The notes: generated from the letters alone by a model not told the origin. DNA of 64,000 nt from Enterococcus sp. DIV0660C (GCF_017316125.1 NZ_JAFLWA010000019.1:124001-188000), one strand, 5' to 3'; shown: positions 22,378 to 31,592, numbered from the stretch's first letter. Made by a program: numbers and translations.

Positions 22378-22680
22378 TCATTTTTGGATAGATTGGATTG
22401 CTTGTTCCATTTGTGAATAAACAGGTTCAGCCATTGCAGGAATGCGATATAAAATTGCGCCTGCATCGACAACGGGGATGTTGATTGGGAAGCCAAGATC
22501 GGTATTTGCGATTTGTGCAAAAATATCATAATGAGACAACATTTCTTGATTGATATCTTTGATCATGACAGCGTCACAAGAAACTTGATATCCGCGTTTG
22601 CTTAGTTCATTTTCTAAAGCAGATTTGATTTGATGACTTGAGTTAACCCCAGCGCCACAAGCAGCTAAAATCTTAATCAT
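22378..22680 (-). CDS. PTS EIIB, galactitol family (copy 2)
   Basis: A 100-residue cytosolic phosphocarrier starting MIKILAACGAGVNSSHQI, where the Cys in ACGAG receives phosphate from EIIA and passes it to the sugar on EIIC. It differs from the adjacent copy at 22698 by only about two residues (Ile/Val at position 2 and in the FP-NIP segment). AGAGGAA lies before its ATG. Both copies look intact. It is 43 bases upstream of the EIIC gene. Confidence 0.93.
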   Translation of the reverse strand: MIKILAACGAGVNSSHQIKSALENELSKRGYQVSCDAVMIKDINQEMLSHYDIFAQIANTDLGFPINIPVVDAGAILYRIPAMAEPVYSQMEQAIQSIQK

Positions 22681-23000
22681 TTGAAATTCCTCTTTTCTTA
22701 TTTTTGGATAGATTGGATTGCTTGTTCCATTTGTGAATAAACAGGTTCAGCCATTGCAGGAATGCGATATAAAATTGCGCCTGCATCGACAACGGGGATG
22801 TTGACTGGGAAGCCAAGATCGGTATTTGCGATTTGTGCAAAAATATCATAATGAGACAACATTTCTTGATTGATATCTTTGATCATGACAGCGTCACAAG
22901 AAACTTGATACCCACGTTTACTTAGTTCATTTTCTAAAGCAGATTTGATTTGATGACTTGAATTAACCCCAGCACCACAAGCAGCTAAAATTTTTACCAT
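22380..23000. repeat. Tandem duplication of the EIIB gene
   Basis: Two 300-base units at an offset of 320 differ at roughly eight positions (about 97 percent identity), most near the 5' ends of the genes. The 17-base gap between them is not repeated elsewhere. Confidence 0.9.
22698..23000 (-). CDS. PTS EIIB, galactitol family (copy 1)
   Basis: A 100-residue EIIB that is almost identical to the next gene, with the phosphocysteine in ACGAGVNSS. It has its own AGAGGAG ribosome site. The reading frame is complete and the changes relative to copy 2 are mostly silent, which argues that both are expressed rather than one being dead. It is 17 bases from copy 2 and 14 from the EIIA gene. Confidence 0.93.
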   Translation of the reverse strand: MVKILAACGAGVNSSHQIKSALENELSKRGYQVSCDAVMIKDINQEMLSHYDIFAQIANTDLGFPVNIPVVDAGAILYRIPAMAEPVYSQMEQAIQSIQK

Positions 23001-23014
23001 TTTAAAACACTCCT

Positions 23015-23500
23015 CTAATTAAAATTCTTTTCTAAAAAAGTATAGATTTCTTTTGGTTCCTCGCATGAGAAAAATTTCGTCAACTCTTTTTTGTCAACAG
23101 AGTTGATGAAGTCCATGATGTCCGCTAACATCCCTGCTTGTTCAGCACCATTTTCATTTAAAATCATAAATAAAAAGGAAGCATCCAAAGTGTCTGATGG
23201 ACGAATCATATGATGAAATAAAATTGGATGCGTTAATTTAATTGGGACGATTCGAGTTGTTTTGACGAATTCACTCTCGGTATGGGGGATTGCGATATCC
23301 GGCAAAGATGAATCGATGAGTGATAAGTCTAATCCCGTTGGATAATTGGCCTCTCTTTCTACTAAATTATCGAAAAAGTCTTCAGTAACTAATCCCTTTT
23401 CTACTAAATCTAGATAAACTTCCTCGAACACTTCTGTTTGAGTTTGTTTATTTGAAACATAAGTTGTTTCGGGGAAAAAGAATGTAGTGGTTGTTGACAT
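23015..23500 (-). CDS. PTS EIIA, mannitol/fructose superfamily
   Basis: A 161-residue EIIA domain of the PTS EIIA-2 type, which takes phosphate from HPr and passes it to EIIB. The phosphorylated His lies in DIAIPHTESEFV. The family turn GLDLSLIDSSLPDIAIPH is clear. It is the first gene of the minus-strand operon and is read from a strong cre-containing promoter. GGAGGAGG lies before the ATG. Confidence 0.92.
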   Translation of the reverse strand: MSTTTTFFFPETTYVSNKQTQTEVFEEVYLDLVEKGLVTEDFFDNLVEREANYPTGLDLSLIDSSLPDIAIPHTESEFVKTTRIVPIKLTHPILFHHMIRPSDTLDASFLFMILNENGAEQAGMLADIMDFINSVDKKELTKFFSCEEPKEIYTFLEKNFN

Positions 23501-23512
23501 ATTTCCTCCTCC

Positions 23513-23529
23513 TTTGTTTAAAAATGTTT
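23513..23529. promoter_or_regulatory. Candidate LacR operator, PTS side
   Basis: TTTGTTTAAAAATGTTT fits TTTGTTTnnnAATGTTT and lies in the 5' leader of the PTS operon. A second copy sits in the lacR promoter. Confidence 0.55.
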
Positions 23530-23550
23530 GGATAACTCAATTACACCTAA

Positions 23551-23578
23551 AGTATAACCGCTTACATAAGAAAGTCAA
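23551..23578 (-). promoter_or_regulatory. Promoter of the galactitol-family PTS operon
   Basis: On the minus strand TTGACT and TATACT are 16 bases apart, a near-consensus sigma-A promoter about 50 bases before the EIIA start. Confidence 0.8.
23553..23567 (-). promoter_or_regulatory. cre site (CcpA) in PTS promoter
   Basis: ATGTAAGCGGTTATA on the minus strand fits the catabolite-responsive element WTGnAAnCGnWnnCW except at the late C. It fills the spacer and the start of the -10 box, a position for CcpA repression. Confidence 0.65.
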
Positions 23579-23621
23579 GCGTATTTTTAAAAGAAAATAA
23601 ACATTTTTTTGCTTTTTTGTG

Positions 23622-23650
23622 TTGATATTTGTTTGTAAATGTTTTATTAT
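23622..23650 (+). promoter_or_regulatory. Promoter of lacR-lacABCD
   Basis: TTGATA and TATTAT are separated by 17 bases, diverging from the PTS promoter. Confidence 0.65.
23628..23644. promoter_or_regulatory. Candidate LacR operator, lac side
   Basis: TTTGTTTGTAAATGTTT is the second copy of TTTGTTTnnnAATGTTT and exactly fills the 17-base spacer of the lacR promoter. Binding here would block lacR-lacABCD transcription. Confidence 0.55.
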
Positions 23651-23671
23651 GTCGTTGGAAAGGTGGTGCCT

Positions 23672-24457
23672 ATGTTGAAAAGTGAACGGCAACGTTCCAT
23701 TTTAGAATTGTGTGAGCAGTTTGGTGTCATTACGGTGAAAATGATCCAAAAAAATTTACCAGTATCAGAGATGACAATTCGTCGTGATTTAGATGAGCTT
23801 GCCCAACAAGGAAAAATCGAACGTGTGCATGGTGGTGCACAGAGTAAGGGATATGCCGAATCTGCGATAACGATAAAAGAACAGCCACTGACAGGGATCG
23901 AGCTATCTCATACTGAGAAAAAAGCAATCAGTATAGAAGAAAAAAAGTATATAGCTAAAAATGCTGCCAAAAAAATTTCGGCAGGGGACACGATTTTTTT
24001 AGGATCTGGAACAACAATCGAATTGATGACCCGATTTATTCAAGAAGGACCATTACGAATCGTTACCAACAGCTTGCCAGTTTTTAATTTGTTAGAGAAA
24101 AAAGACGACCTCGAGTTGTATTTAGTAGGTGGTTCTTTTCGAAAGAAAACAGGTGCATTTGTTGGTTCCATGGCAAATGAGACGATTCAAAAATTGAGTA
24201 TTGAAAAAGCATTTGTCGGCGTGAATGGGATTTTGAACGAGCATGTCTATACTTTCAGTATTGAGGAAGGAAAATTCCAGCAGTTAGTCTTGGAAAAAGC
24301 GCACAAAAAATATTTAGTAGGAGATGCACATAAATTTGGTCATAGCGACTTTTATAATTTTTATTCACTAAATGAAGTCGATGGTTTTTTTACGGATCAC
24401 ACAATCTCAGAGACAATAAAAACGCAATATGAGCAGTATACTCAAATTTTTAATTGA
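23672..24457 (+). CDS. lacR: DeoR-family repressor of the lac/tagatose pathway
   Basis: A 261-residue DeoR-family protein with N-terminal helix-turn-helix ([19 protein letters not shown], residues about 29-47), RVHGGAQS hinge and phosphosugar domain ([20 protein letters not shown]). ATG 23672 follows GGAAAGGTGG; an upstream in-frame ATG at 23639 overlaps the promoter. As the first gene of the lacABCD operon it fits LacR, which in related bacteria responds to tagatose-6-phosphate. It overlaps no gene but ends 17 bases before lacA. Confidence 0.87.
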   Translation: MLKSERQRSILELCEQFGVITVKMIQKNLPVSEMTIRRDLDELAQQGKIERVHGGAQSKGYAESAITIKEQPLTGIELSHTEKKAISIEEKKYIAKNAAKKISAGDTIFLGSGTTIELMTRFIQEGPLRIVTNSLPVFNLLEKKDDLELYLVGGSFRKKTGAFVGSMANETIQKLSIEKAFVGVNGILNEHVYTFSIEEGKFQQLVLEKAHKKYLVGDAHKFGHSDFYNFYSLNEVDGFFTDHTISETIKTQYEQYTQIFN

Positions 24458-24474
24458 TTAGAGGAGGAGTAAAA

Positions 24475-24903
24475 ATGAAGATCATTATTGGATCAGATAA
24501 ACAAGGAATGAAATTGAAAGAACCCATCAAAGAATACTTGCTTAAAGAAGGTTTTGAAGTAGTTGATAAAAGTGAAACCGCTTCGAGTGATTTTATCGAA
24601 TCAACATTAGCTGTAGCAATGGAGGTTTTAGCTGAAGAAGGAAGTCTTGGGATTGCGTTTGATGGCTATGGCGCAGGGAGCTTTATGACGGCGACAAAAG
24701 TCAAAGGCATGGTAGCAGCGGAAGTATCCGATGAACGTTCAGCTTACATGACACGCGAACATAATAATGCGCGAATGATTACGATTGGCTCTGAGATCGT
24801 TGGTGAAGGATTAGCCAAAAATATTGTCAAAGAATTTTTAGCAGCTGATTATGATGGTGGACGCCACCAAATCCGCGTAGACATGTTAAATAAAATGGCT
24901 TAA
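24475..24903 (+). CDS. lacA: Galactose-6-phosphate isomerase subunit LacA
   Basis: A 142-residue RpiB/LacAB-family protein, the usual LacA length. It begins [19 protein letters not shown] and has the [13 protein letters not shown] loop and the [17 protein letters not shown] segment. With LacB it isomerises galactose-6-phosphate to tagatose-6-phosphate. LacA lacks the catalytic Cys that RpiB and LacB carry at the CGTG loop, as expected. GAGGAGG precedes ATG 24475. Confidence 0.92.
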   Translation: MKIIIGSDKQGMKLKEPIKEYLLKEGFEVVDKSETASSDFIESTLAVAMEVLAEEGSLGIAFDGYGAGSFMTATKVKGMVAAEVSDERSAYMTREHNNARMITIGSEIVGEGLAKNIVKEFLAADYDGGRHQIRVDMLNKMA

Positions 24904-24926
24904 AAAGAAAAGGATGGTAAGTACTC

Positions 24927-25442
24927 ATGAAAATAGCTATTGGTTGTGACCACATTGTTACGGATGTAAAAATTGCCGTTTCAGATTTTTTAAAAGGAAA
25001 AGGACACGAAGTCATTGATATGGGCACCTATGATTTCACACGGACACATTACCCGATTTATGGCAAAAAAGTTGGTGAAGCAGTTGTCAGTCATGAAGCA
25101 GATTTAGGCGTATGTATATGTGGGACGGGTGTAGGGATTAATAATGCTGTCAATAAAGTTCCGGGCGTTCGTTCCGCTTTAGTTCGTGATATGACAAGTG
25201 CGATTTATGCGAAGGAAGAATTGAATGCGAATGTGATTGGTTTTGGAGGGAAAATTACCGGAGAATTTTTGATTTGTGATATCATTGAAGCTTTTATTCA
25301 AGCAGAATACCAAGAAACACCTGAGAACAAACGCTTAATTGCAAAAATCGATCATGTTGAAAAAAATCACCCAGAGCAAGCAGATGAACATTTCTTTGAT
25401 GAGTTTTTAGAAAAATGGGATCGTGGTGAGTATCACGATTAA
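24927..25442 (+). CDS. lacB: Galactose-6-phosphate isomerase subunit LacB
   Basis: A 171-residue LacB, the exact family length. The N-terminus [15 protein letters not shown], the catalytic [16 protein letters not shown] loop, and the C-terminal extension ending in [13 protein letters not shown] are characteristic. It forms the heteromeric isomerase with LacA, whose gene ends 23 bases upstream. Confidence 0.95.
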   Translation: MKIAIGCDHIVTDVKIAVSDFLKGKGHEVIDMGTYDFTRTHYPIYGKKVGEAVVSHEADLGVCICGTGVGINNAVNKVPGVRSALVRDMTSAIYAKEELNANVIGFGGKITGEFLICDIIEAFIQAEYQETPENKRLIAKIDHVEKNHPEQADEHFFDEFLEKWDRGEYHD

Positions 25443-25457
25443 TGTGGAGGTAAGAAA

Positions 25458-26390
25458 ATGATTGTCACGATCACGATGAATCCCTCGATTGATATCTCTT
25501 ATCCATTGGAACACTTCCAATTAGATACAGTCAATCGTGTCTCGAAAGTGCGAAAGACAGCTGGTGGAAAAGGATTGAATGTCACGCGAGTTTTAGAACA
25601 ATTAGGCGCTGATGTCTTAGCAAGTGGTTTATTGGGTGGAGAACTAGGCGAGGCCATCCAACATGAGTTGACTGACGCAGGAATCAAACACGCGTTTTCA
25701 TCGATTAGTGGAAAGACGCGCAATTGTATTGCCATTTTGCATGAAGGAAAACAAACAGAAATTTTAGAACAAGGACCGGTCATCTCGGCTGCAGAAGCAG
25801 AAGACTTTTTAGTTCATTTTGAACAGCTAGTAGATGATGCGACTATTCTGAGTTTCTCCGGAAGTTTACCAGCAGGATTACCTGTTGATTTTTATCGTGA
25901 AATGTTGTCGATTTGTCAGCAAAAGAAGAAACCAGTCGTATTAGATTGCTCAGGACAAGCTTTGCAAGCTGTTTTGGAAAGCGAGTCAAAACCAACAGTG
26001 ATCAAACCGAATCTGGAAGAGCTATCAGAACTATTAGCGTTGGACGTGACCAATGAGCCAATGATTTTAAAAGAAGCATTGAGGAATGAACGCTTTGCTG
26101 GAATCGAATGGATCATTGTTTCACTGGGCGCGCAAGGCGCTTTTGCCAAGCATGGAAATACTTTTTATCAGGTGAGTATTCCCAAAATCGATGTTGTGAA
26201 TCCAGTTGGTTCGGGAGATGCGACCGTTGCTGGTATCACTTATGCGTTACAACAGGGGAAAAATGCAGAAGAATTATTAAAAATAGCTAACGTTTTAGGG
26301 ATGTTAAATGCCCAAGAAGCAGTAACTGGTCAAGTGAACTTGGTGAATTTTCCTCATTTATATAATCAAATCAAAGTCTCGAAAGTCTAA
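25458..26390 (+). CDS. lacC: Tagatose-6-phosphate kinase
   Basis: A 310-residue PfkB-family kinase that phosphorylates tagatose-6-phosphate at C1. The N-terminal [12 protein letters not shown], the [18 protein letters not shown] segment (sugar site) and the C-terminal [12 protein letters not shown] with the catalytic Asp are seen. Position between lacB and lacD separates it from 1-phosphofructokinase, which has the same fold. A GGAGG lies before the ATG. Confidence 0.93.
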   Translation: MIVTITMNPSIDISYPLEHFQLDTVNRVSKVRKTAGGKGLNVTRVLEQLGADVLASGLLGGELGEAIQHELTDAGIKHAFSSISGKTRNCIAILHEGKQTEILEQGPVISAAEAEDFLVHFEQLVDDATILSFSGSLPAGLPVDFYREMLSICQQKKKPVVLDCSGQALQAVLESESKPTVIKPNLEELSELLALDVTNEPMILKEALRNERFAGIEWIIVSLGAQGAFAKHGNTFYQVSIPKIDVVNPVGSGDATVAGITYALQQGKNAEELLKIANVLGMLNAQEAVTGQVNLVNFPHLYNQIKVSKV

Positions 26391-26464
26391 TTACTTATTT
26401 TGGTAAAACACAGTAGTCGTAAAAGTGGCTGCTGATGAAACTTAACAAGGATGGTGCAAAATCA

Positions 26465-27439
26465 ATGATCGAAACTAAAGGAAAACAAGGATATCTCGCA
26501 CAACTAACGGACGAACATAAAATTATTAGTGCATTAGCCATTGACCAACGTGGTGCGTTGAAAAAAATGATTGCCAAATATCAAGAAACACCTGCAACAG
26601 ATGAGCAAATCGAAGACTTTAAAAAAATCGTTTCGGAAGAATTGACTCCGTACGCTTCTGCTATTTTGCTGGATCCTGAATATGGCTTGCCAGCGGCTCA
26701 AGCACGTGCAGAAAGTGCTGGGTTACTCTTGGCTTATGAAAAAACAGGCTATGATGCTTCGACTCCAGGACGATTACCAGATCTCTTAGCAGATTGGTCA
26801 GTCAAACGGTTAAAAGAACAAGGTGCGGATGCATGTAAATTTTTATTATATTACGACGTGGATGAAGCTACCGAGATCAATCAACGAAAACAAGCATTTA
26901 TTGAACGAATCGGATCAGAATGCGAAGCAGAAGAACTGCCATTTTTCTTGGAATTAGTTTCTTATGATGCAGAGAATGCAGATAGTACATCTTTGGAGTA
27001 TGCCAAGGTCAAACCACATAAAGTGATTGAGATGATGAAGGAATTTTCTCGTGAACGTTATCAAGTGGATGTCTTGAAAGTAGAAGTTCCAGTTAATATG
27101 AATTACGTGGAAGGATATGCAGCTGGGGAAGTCGTTTATACACAGACAGAAGCAGCAACTTATTTCAAAGAACAGACAGAAGCAACTTCGTTACCTTTTA
27201 TCTTTTTGAGTGCAGGAGTCTCTGCCGAGTTGTTCCAAGAAACATTACGCTTTGCCAAAACGGCAGGATCAACATTTAATGGTGTCCTATGTGGTCGAGC
27301 AACTTGGGCAAATGGTGTGGAACCTTTCATCACTGAGGGGGAAGCGGCTGCACGTAAATGGTTAAAACAAACAGGTCGAGAAAATATCGAAGCATTGAAT
27401 ACTGTCTTAAAAGAAACAGCTACACCAGTTTCATTATAG
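26465..27439 (+). CDS. lacD: Tagatose-1,6-bisphosphate aldolase
   Basis: A 324-residue class I aldolase of the LacD family, splitting tagatose-1,6-bisphosphate to glyceraldehyde-3-phosphate and [19 protein letters not shown] near the start, ACKFLLYYD, the Schiff-base lysine region [11 protein letters not shown] and FLSAGVS are hallmarks. I chose ATG 26465, giving the family's usual N-terminus. An in-frame ATG at 26435 would add ten residues, and AAGGATGG at 26447-26454 lies between the two. It ends the lac operon before a terminator. Confidence 0.93.
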   Translation: MIETKGKQGYLAQLTDEHKIISALAIDQRGALKKMIAKYQETPATDEQIEDFKKIVSEELTPYASAILLDPEYGLPAAQARAESAGLLLAYEKTGYDASTPGRLPDLLADWSVKRLKEQGADACKFLLYYDVDEATEINQRKQAFIERIGSECEAEELPFFLELVSYDAENADSTSLEYAKVKPHKVIEMMKEFSRERYQVDVLKVEVPVNMNYVEGYAAGEVVYTQTEAATYFKEQTEATSLPFIFLSAGVSAELFQETLRFAKTAGSTFNGVLCGRATWANGVEPFITEGEAAARKWLKQTGRENIEALNTVLKETATPVSL

Positions 27440-27477
27440 GCAGCGTTTGACGATCAAAGTATTTGTAAAATTTTATC

Positions 27478-27523
27478 AAAAAACTGTAGGGATGACGATT
27501 AAGTGATCTGCTACAGTTTTTTT
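27478..27523 (+). terminator. Intrinsic terminator of lacRABCD
   Basis: The stem AAACTGTAG / CTACAGTTT with a 21-base loop is followed by a T-run. Confidence 0.75.
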
Positions 27524-27554
27524 ATTTTTTGAGTAACTTCTTTATGACAAAAAT

Positions 27555-27570
27555 TTCCGTTATTTCGGAA
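27555..27570. promoter_or_regulatory. Inverted repeat upstream of the fructose-family PTS promoter
   Basis: TTCCG and CGGAA arms flank TTATTT, 12 bases upstream of the -35 box. The position suits an activator such as the PRD protein encoded downstream; this is inferred. Confidence 0.4.
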
Positions 27571-27581
27571 TCAATTTGTCC

Positions 27582-27610
27582 TTAATAAAAAGAAACCGTT
27601 TTTATATACT
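27582..27610 (+). promoter_or_regulatory. Promoter of the fructose-family PTS gene
   Basis: TTAATA and TATACT are 17 bases apart, 30 bases before the gene start. Confidence 0.6.
27591..27605 (-). promoter_or_regulatory. cre-like site in fructose-family PTS promoter
   Basis: On the minus strand ATAAAAACGGTTTCT fits the cre form WTGnAAnCGnWnnCW with one clear mismatch. As in the other PTS promoter it lies in the spacer. Confidence 0.45.
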
Positions 27611-27639
27611 AAGTGAGTAGAAAGAAAGGTGGAAGAAAG

Positions 27640-29583
27640 ATGAAAAAAATTGTTGCAATCACATCTTGTCCAGTTGGAATTGCCCATACATATATGGCTG
27701 CTGAAAATTTAGAAAAAGCTGGGAAAGAACTTGGTGTTGAAGTAAAAGTCGAAACACACGGATCGATTGGTGTGGAGAATGAACTTACAGCAAGTGACAT
27801 CAAAGAAGCAGCGGGCGTCATTATTGCTGCAGATACAAAAGTGGACAAATCACGTTTTGGAGGCAAACCACTAATCAATGTCGGCGTTCAAGATGGTATC
27901 CATCATGCGAATACATTGGTTGAAGATATCTTAGCAGGAAAAGCGCCTGTTTTTGAAAGCGCTCTGACAGATGCTTCTGCTGAAAACACTGGCGAAACAG
28001 AAGGATTAGGGAAAAAAGTATATAAAAGTTTGATGAATGGTGTTTCTTATATGGTACCGTTCGTGGTGACTGGTGGGCTGTTGATTGCAATTTCATTGAC
28101 TTTAGGTGGAACAGCAACGCCAGAAGGAATCAAAATTCCAGAAGGTACGATCTGGGCGACAATGAATAGTATTGGCGGTATCGCTATGGGCTTGATGGTT
28201 CCCATTTTATCAGCGTTTATTGCTCAAAGTATCGCGGATCGTCCGGGCTTAGTCCCAGGGTTTGTTGGCGGAATGTTGGCAGCTAATGGTGCACTATATG
28301 GAAGTGATGCAAACGCTGGTTTCTTAGGCGGAATCATCACAGGGTTTTTAGCTGGATTTATTGCTTTAGGAATCAAAAAAATTCCTGTACCAAAAGCATT
28401 ACAATCTATTATGCCGATTATCGTCATTCCTATTTTAGGTTCGTTGGCAGTTGGCTTTGTCTTCATCTATGTTATTGGTGAACCAGTTGCACTTTTATTT
28501 AATTCATTGACACAATTCTTAGCAGGTATGCAAGGTGGCAGTGAAGTTGTTTTAGCAATGATTCTTGGTGCGATGATTGCCTTTGACATGGGCGGACCAT
28601 TTAACAAAGTTGCGTTCTTATTCGGCTCAGGCTTGATTGCTGAAGGAAACTATTCCATCATGGGACCAATTGCAGTTGCGATTTGTATTCCTCCTTTAGC
28701 GTTAGGTTTAGCTTCATTGATCTTGAAAACGAAATTTACAAAAACTGAACGTGAAGCAGGAAAAGCTTCGCTAGCAATGGGATTATTTGGTATCACGGAA
28801 GGAGCGATTCCATTTGCTTCAACTGATCCACTACGTGTTATTCCAAGTATTGTAATCGGTGCAATGACTGGTAGTGTAATTGCAATGCTTTCAGGTGTAA
28901 CTGACCATGTTGCACATGGTGGACCAATCGTGGCTGTGTTGGGTGCAGTGGATCATGTGGCAATGTTCTTTGTGGCAGTGATTGCTGGTATCGCAGTAAC
29001 AGTTTTAATGTTAAGAATCTTGAAACCAACTTTACAAGCAACACCAGTTGTTGCGACATCAAATGGCGCAATGCGTCTGGACGAAGTAGAAGGCGAAGAA
29101 ATGAAAACGCCAGTTGCTTCAACAAACTTTGATTCAATTACAGAAATCATGACAGATGATACGATTGTTCTAGACACAACTGAAACGACAAAAGACACCG
29201 TTATTGAAGATCTAGTCCAACGTTTAGGGAAAACAGGTCACATTACAGATGCAGCTGGGTTTAAACAAGCAATCTATACTCGGGAAAATGAAAGTACAAC
29301 TGGTATTGGAATGGGCATCGCAATCCCTCATGGTAAATCAACCTATGTGACAAAACCAACACTTGCTTTTGCGAGAAGTCAGCAAGGAATCGATTGGCAA
29401 TCGCTTGATGGGGAACCGGCACATTTGATTTTCATGATCGCTGTTCCGGAAAATAGCCAAGGAGATATGCACTTAAAAATTCTCCAACGTCTTTCACGTA
29501 AACTAATGGATGACGACTTTCGTCAAGCGTTGATGGAAGCACCAAATAAAGCGGCTGTTAATCAATTATTAAGCGAAATGTAA
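27640..29583 (+). CDS. PTS permease EIIBCA, fructose family
   Basis: A 647-residue three-domain permease in the order EIIB (residues 1-100, phosphocysteine in AITSCPVGIAHTYMAAE), EIIC (about 130-460, many membrane segments) and EIIA (about 505-647, phosphohistidine in IAIPHGKS). It imports and phosphorylates a ketose-type sugar. The family is fructose-like; the lacCD neighbours make tagatose or another hexulose also possible. ATG 27640 follows AAAGGTGG. An upstream in-frame start at 27613 overlaps the transcription start region. The sequence cannot fix the substrate. Confidence 0.9.
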   Translation: MKKIVAITSCPVGIAHTYMAAENLEKAGKELGVEVKVETHGSIGVENELTASDIKEAAGVIIAADTKVDKSRFGGKPLINVGVQDGIHHANTLVEDILAGKAPVFESALTDASAENTGETEGLGKKVYKSLMNGVSYMVPFVVTGGLLIAISLTLGGTATPEGIKIPEGTIWATMNSIGGIAMGLMVPILSAFIAQSIADRPGLVPGFVGGMLAANGALYGSDANAGFLGGIITGFLAGFIALGIKKIPVPKALQSIMPIIVIPILGSLAVGFVFIYVIGEPVALLFNSLTQFLAGMQGGSEVVLAMILGAMIAFDMGGPFNKVAFLFGSGLIAEGNYSIMGPIAVAICIPPLALGLASLILKTKFTKTEREAGKASLAMGLFGITEGAIPFASTDPLRVIPSIVIGAMTGSVIAMLSGVTDHVAHGGPIVAVLGAVDHVAMFFVAVIAGIAVTVLMLRILKPTLQATPVVATSNGAMRLDEVEGEEMKTPVASTNFDSITEIMTDDTIVLDTTETTKDTVIEDLVQRLGKTGHITDAAGFKQAIYTRENESTTGIGMGIAIPHGKSTYVTKPTLAFARSQQGIDWQSLDGEPAHLIFMIAVPENSQGDMHLKILQRLSRKLMDDDFRQALMEAPNKAAVNQLLSEM

Positions 29584-29593
29584 CATAAGATGA

Positions 29594-29645
29594 AAAATCG
29601 ACTGTGATGAGACATAATAGATGTGTTATCATAGTCGATTTTTTA
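29594..29645 (+). terminator. Intrinsic terminator after EIIBCA gene
   Basis: The stem AATCGACTGTGAT / ATCATAGTCGATT has a long loop and a T-run. It lies before the PRD regulator, so the regulator may be expressed by read-through or from its own start. Confidence 0.75.
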
Positions 29646-29669
29646 TTCAGGAAGGAGCTTCTTTTCTTA

Positions 29670-31592
29670 ATGAATCAACGCCAACAATCTTTAATTTACC
29701 AATTAATAAAAAGTAATAGTTATTTAACAACCAAAGAATTAGCAACGTGCTTTCAAGTTTCTGAGCGCACGATCCATAGTGATTTAAATAAAATCGAAGA
29801 CTGGTTGAAGGCGCATCAGTTACCTTTGATTATTGAAAGAAAAAAAGGAACAGGTATCCTACTGGTTGGCTTACCCCATGAAAAAGATCAAGTCAAACGT
29901 CTGTTGAACGAAAATGATGAAACTGAGTTGGAAAGAAGTCAGTTACGCCAATTATTGATTTTTCATTTGTTAGTTGCAAAAGATGGCCTAAGTCTTGAAG
30001 AATTAGCGGAAAAATTATTCGTTGGTCGCCGTACAATTAGAAAAGAATTAACAGATTTGCAAAGTTTTTTTCAACAACATCATTTGGCGTTAGTGTCAAA
30101 AACTAAACTGGGGACATTTATCACGGGTGATGAGCAAGAAAAAAGACAATTATTGGTGAAGACCTTGCGTAATATGCAAAAGACAGATCCACAAAGTCCA
30201 TCCTTGAAGGAATTTTTTGCGAAAGATACGCTAAAAGTAATCCAACACACCTTGCGAGATGTTTTTTATGAAAATCAGTTAGAGGAACCTGCAGGCTTGT
30301 CTACGGTTGAGATCCATATTTACTTTATGTTGGAACGCATGAAGCAACTACAAAAAGTCAAATTAAGTGAAGATGAAAATGAAGCAGTCAATCATACACA
30401 AGCGCAAAAAATCAGTAGCCAAGTCTTAGCCAAGTTAGCAAACGTGTATCCCATTGAATTTTCACCGGATGAAATCAACTATTTAGCGTTAAGAATTGCT
30501 AACTTATTTTCTAAGTCGCAGTCTGCTGCGCGTTTTCAAGGTGAAGCAGATGAACTAGCTATTCACTTGATTGATCAAGTTGAACAATTTTTAGATTATT
30601 CATTGAAGGAAGATCAACTTTTAGTCCAAAATTTGAGTTCTCACTTATCTTCTACTTATTTTCGTTTGAATTATGGATTAACAATCTCAAATCCTTTAAC
30701 GAAAAATGTGTTTAGCACGTATACGCAATTATTCTTAGTTCTTCAATTGATTTTGGAAGATTATTTTGAGAAAGAACCCTTTTATGTGCCACAAGATGAA
30801 ATTGCTTATTTGACGATCCATTTCCAAGCAGCAATTGAGCGTCACCAACATCAAAAAAGTCGGAGATATCAAACGATTTTAGTTAGTGAATATTCAAAAG
30901 CAATGGCAACTTTTCTTGAGGCAAGGCTGAATCGTGAACTTCCTGAATTGACGATTCTGGATTTAATTGAATATAGTCCTGAGCTGAAGCTCGAAGCATT
31001 TCCACCGGTTGATTTTATTTTGACAACATTACCCTTTCAACATGAAAGCATTCCTGTAATTGAGATTTCACCGATGATTACAGAAACAGATTTATCGAGG
31101 TTAACGAAATACATGTTAGAACATGTACCAAACAAACGAACAAAAACATTTGATTTGGCAAGTTTTACGAATCCGTTTTTGATTTTCTCACATTTAGATT
31201 TGACAGATCCAACGGAAATCTTGTCTTTTATGGGTGATGTTCTAGTTGAAAATCAATATGTATACCCGGAATTCATTGAATCCGTTCTAGAACGAGATCG
31301 TCATTCAAGCACACGGGTTGCTTCGCTGGTAACACTTCCTCACGGCAATCCATTTTATGTCAAGCATTCAACGATTTCGATTGCGACGATGAAGCAGCCA
31401 ATTACTTGGCATGGCGAACAAATTTGTGTTGTTCTGTTGCTGGCAGTCAAAAAAAATGATTTGAAACATCCAGAATTCAAAAAGTTGTTCTCTGTCATCC
31501 ATTATTTGGAAAAACAACCTGAACGTATGAATCAACTACTGCAAACGGACCATCCGTTAGAAATCTTAACATTGCTGTCTAGCTACGAGTAA
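29670..31592 (+). CDS. PRD-containing transcriptional activator (MtlR/BglG type)
   Basis: A 640-residue regulator. An N-terminal helix-turn-helix (LTTKELATCFQVSERTIHSDL in part, residues 17-37) and a second winged helix are followed by two PTS regulation domains (around LSTVEIHIYFMLERM and the EINYLALRIANLF stretch), a short EIIB-like region and a C-terminal EIIA-like domain with LVTLPHGNPF. Such proteins are controlled by PTS phosphorylation. It very likely activates the EIIBCA gene just upstream. ATG 29670 lies 12 bases after GAAGGAG. Confidence 0.88.
   Translation: MNQRQQSLIYQLIKSNSYLTTKELATCFQVSERTIHSDLNKIEDWLKAHQLPLIIERKKGTGILLVGLPHEKDQVKRLLNENDETELERSQLRQLLIFHLLVAKDGLSLEELAEKLFVGRRTIRKELTDLQSFFQQHHLALVSKTKLGTFITGDEQEKRQLLVKTLRNMQKTDPQSPSLKEFFAKDTLKVIQHTLRDVFYENQLEEPAGLSTVEIHIYFMLERMKQLQKVKLSEDENEAVNHTQAQKISSQVLAKLANVYPIEFSPDEINYLALRIANLFSKSQSAARFQGEADELAIHLIDQVEQFLDYSLKEDQLLVQNLSSHLSSTYFRLNYGLTISNPLTKNVFSTYTQLFLVLQLILEDYFEKEPFYVPQDEIAYLTIHFQAAIERHQHQKSRRYQTILVSEYSKAMATFLEARLNRELPELTILDLIEYSPELKLEAFPPVDFILTTLPFQHESIPVIEISPMITETDLSRLTKYMLEHVPNKRTKTFDLASFTNPFLIFSHLDLTDPTEILSFMGDVLVENQYVYPEFIESVLERDRHSSTRVASLVTLPHGNPFYVKHSTISIATMKQPITWHGEQICVVLLLAVKKNDLKHPEFKKLFSVIHYLEKQPERMNQLLQTDHPLEILTLLSSYE

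Noticed and set aside
22378-23000. One EIIB copy as a pseudogene
   Set aside because: Both frames are complete, keep the phosphocysteine loop and have ribosome sites; differences are mostly silent.
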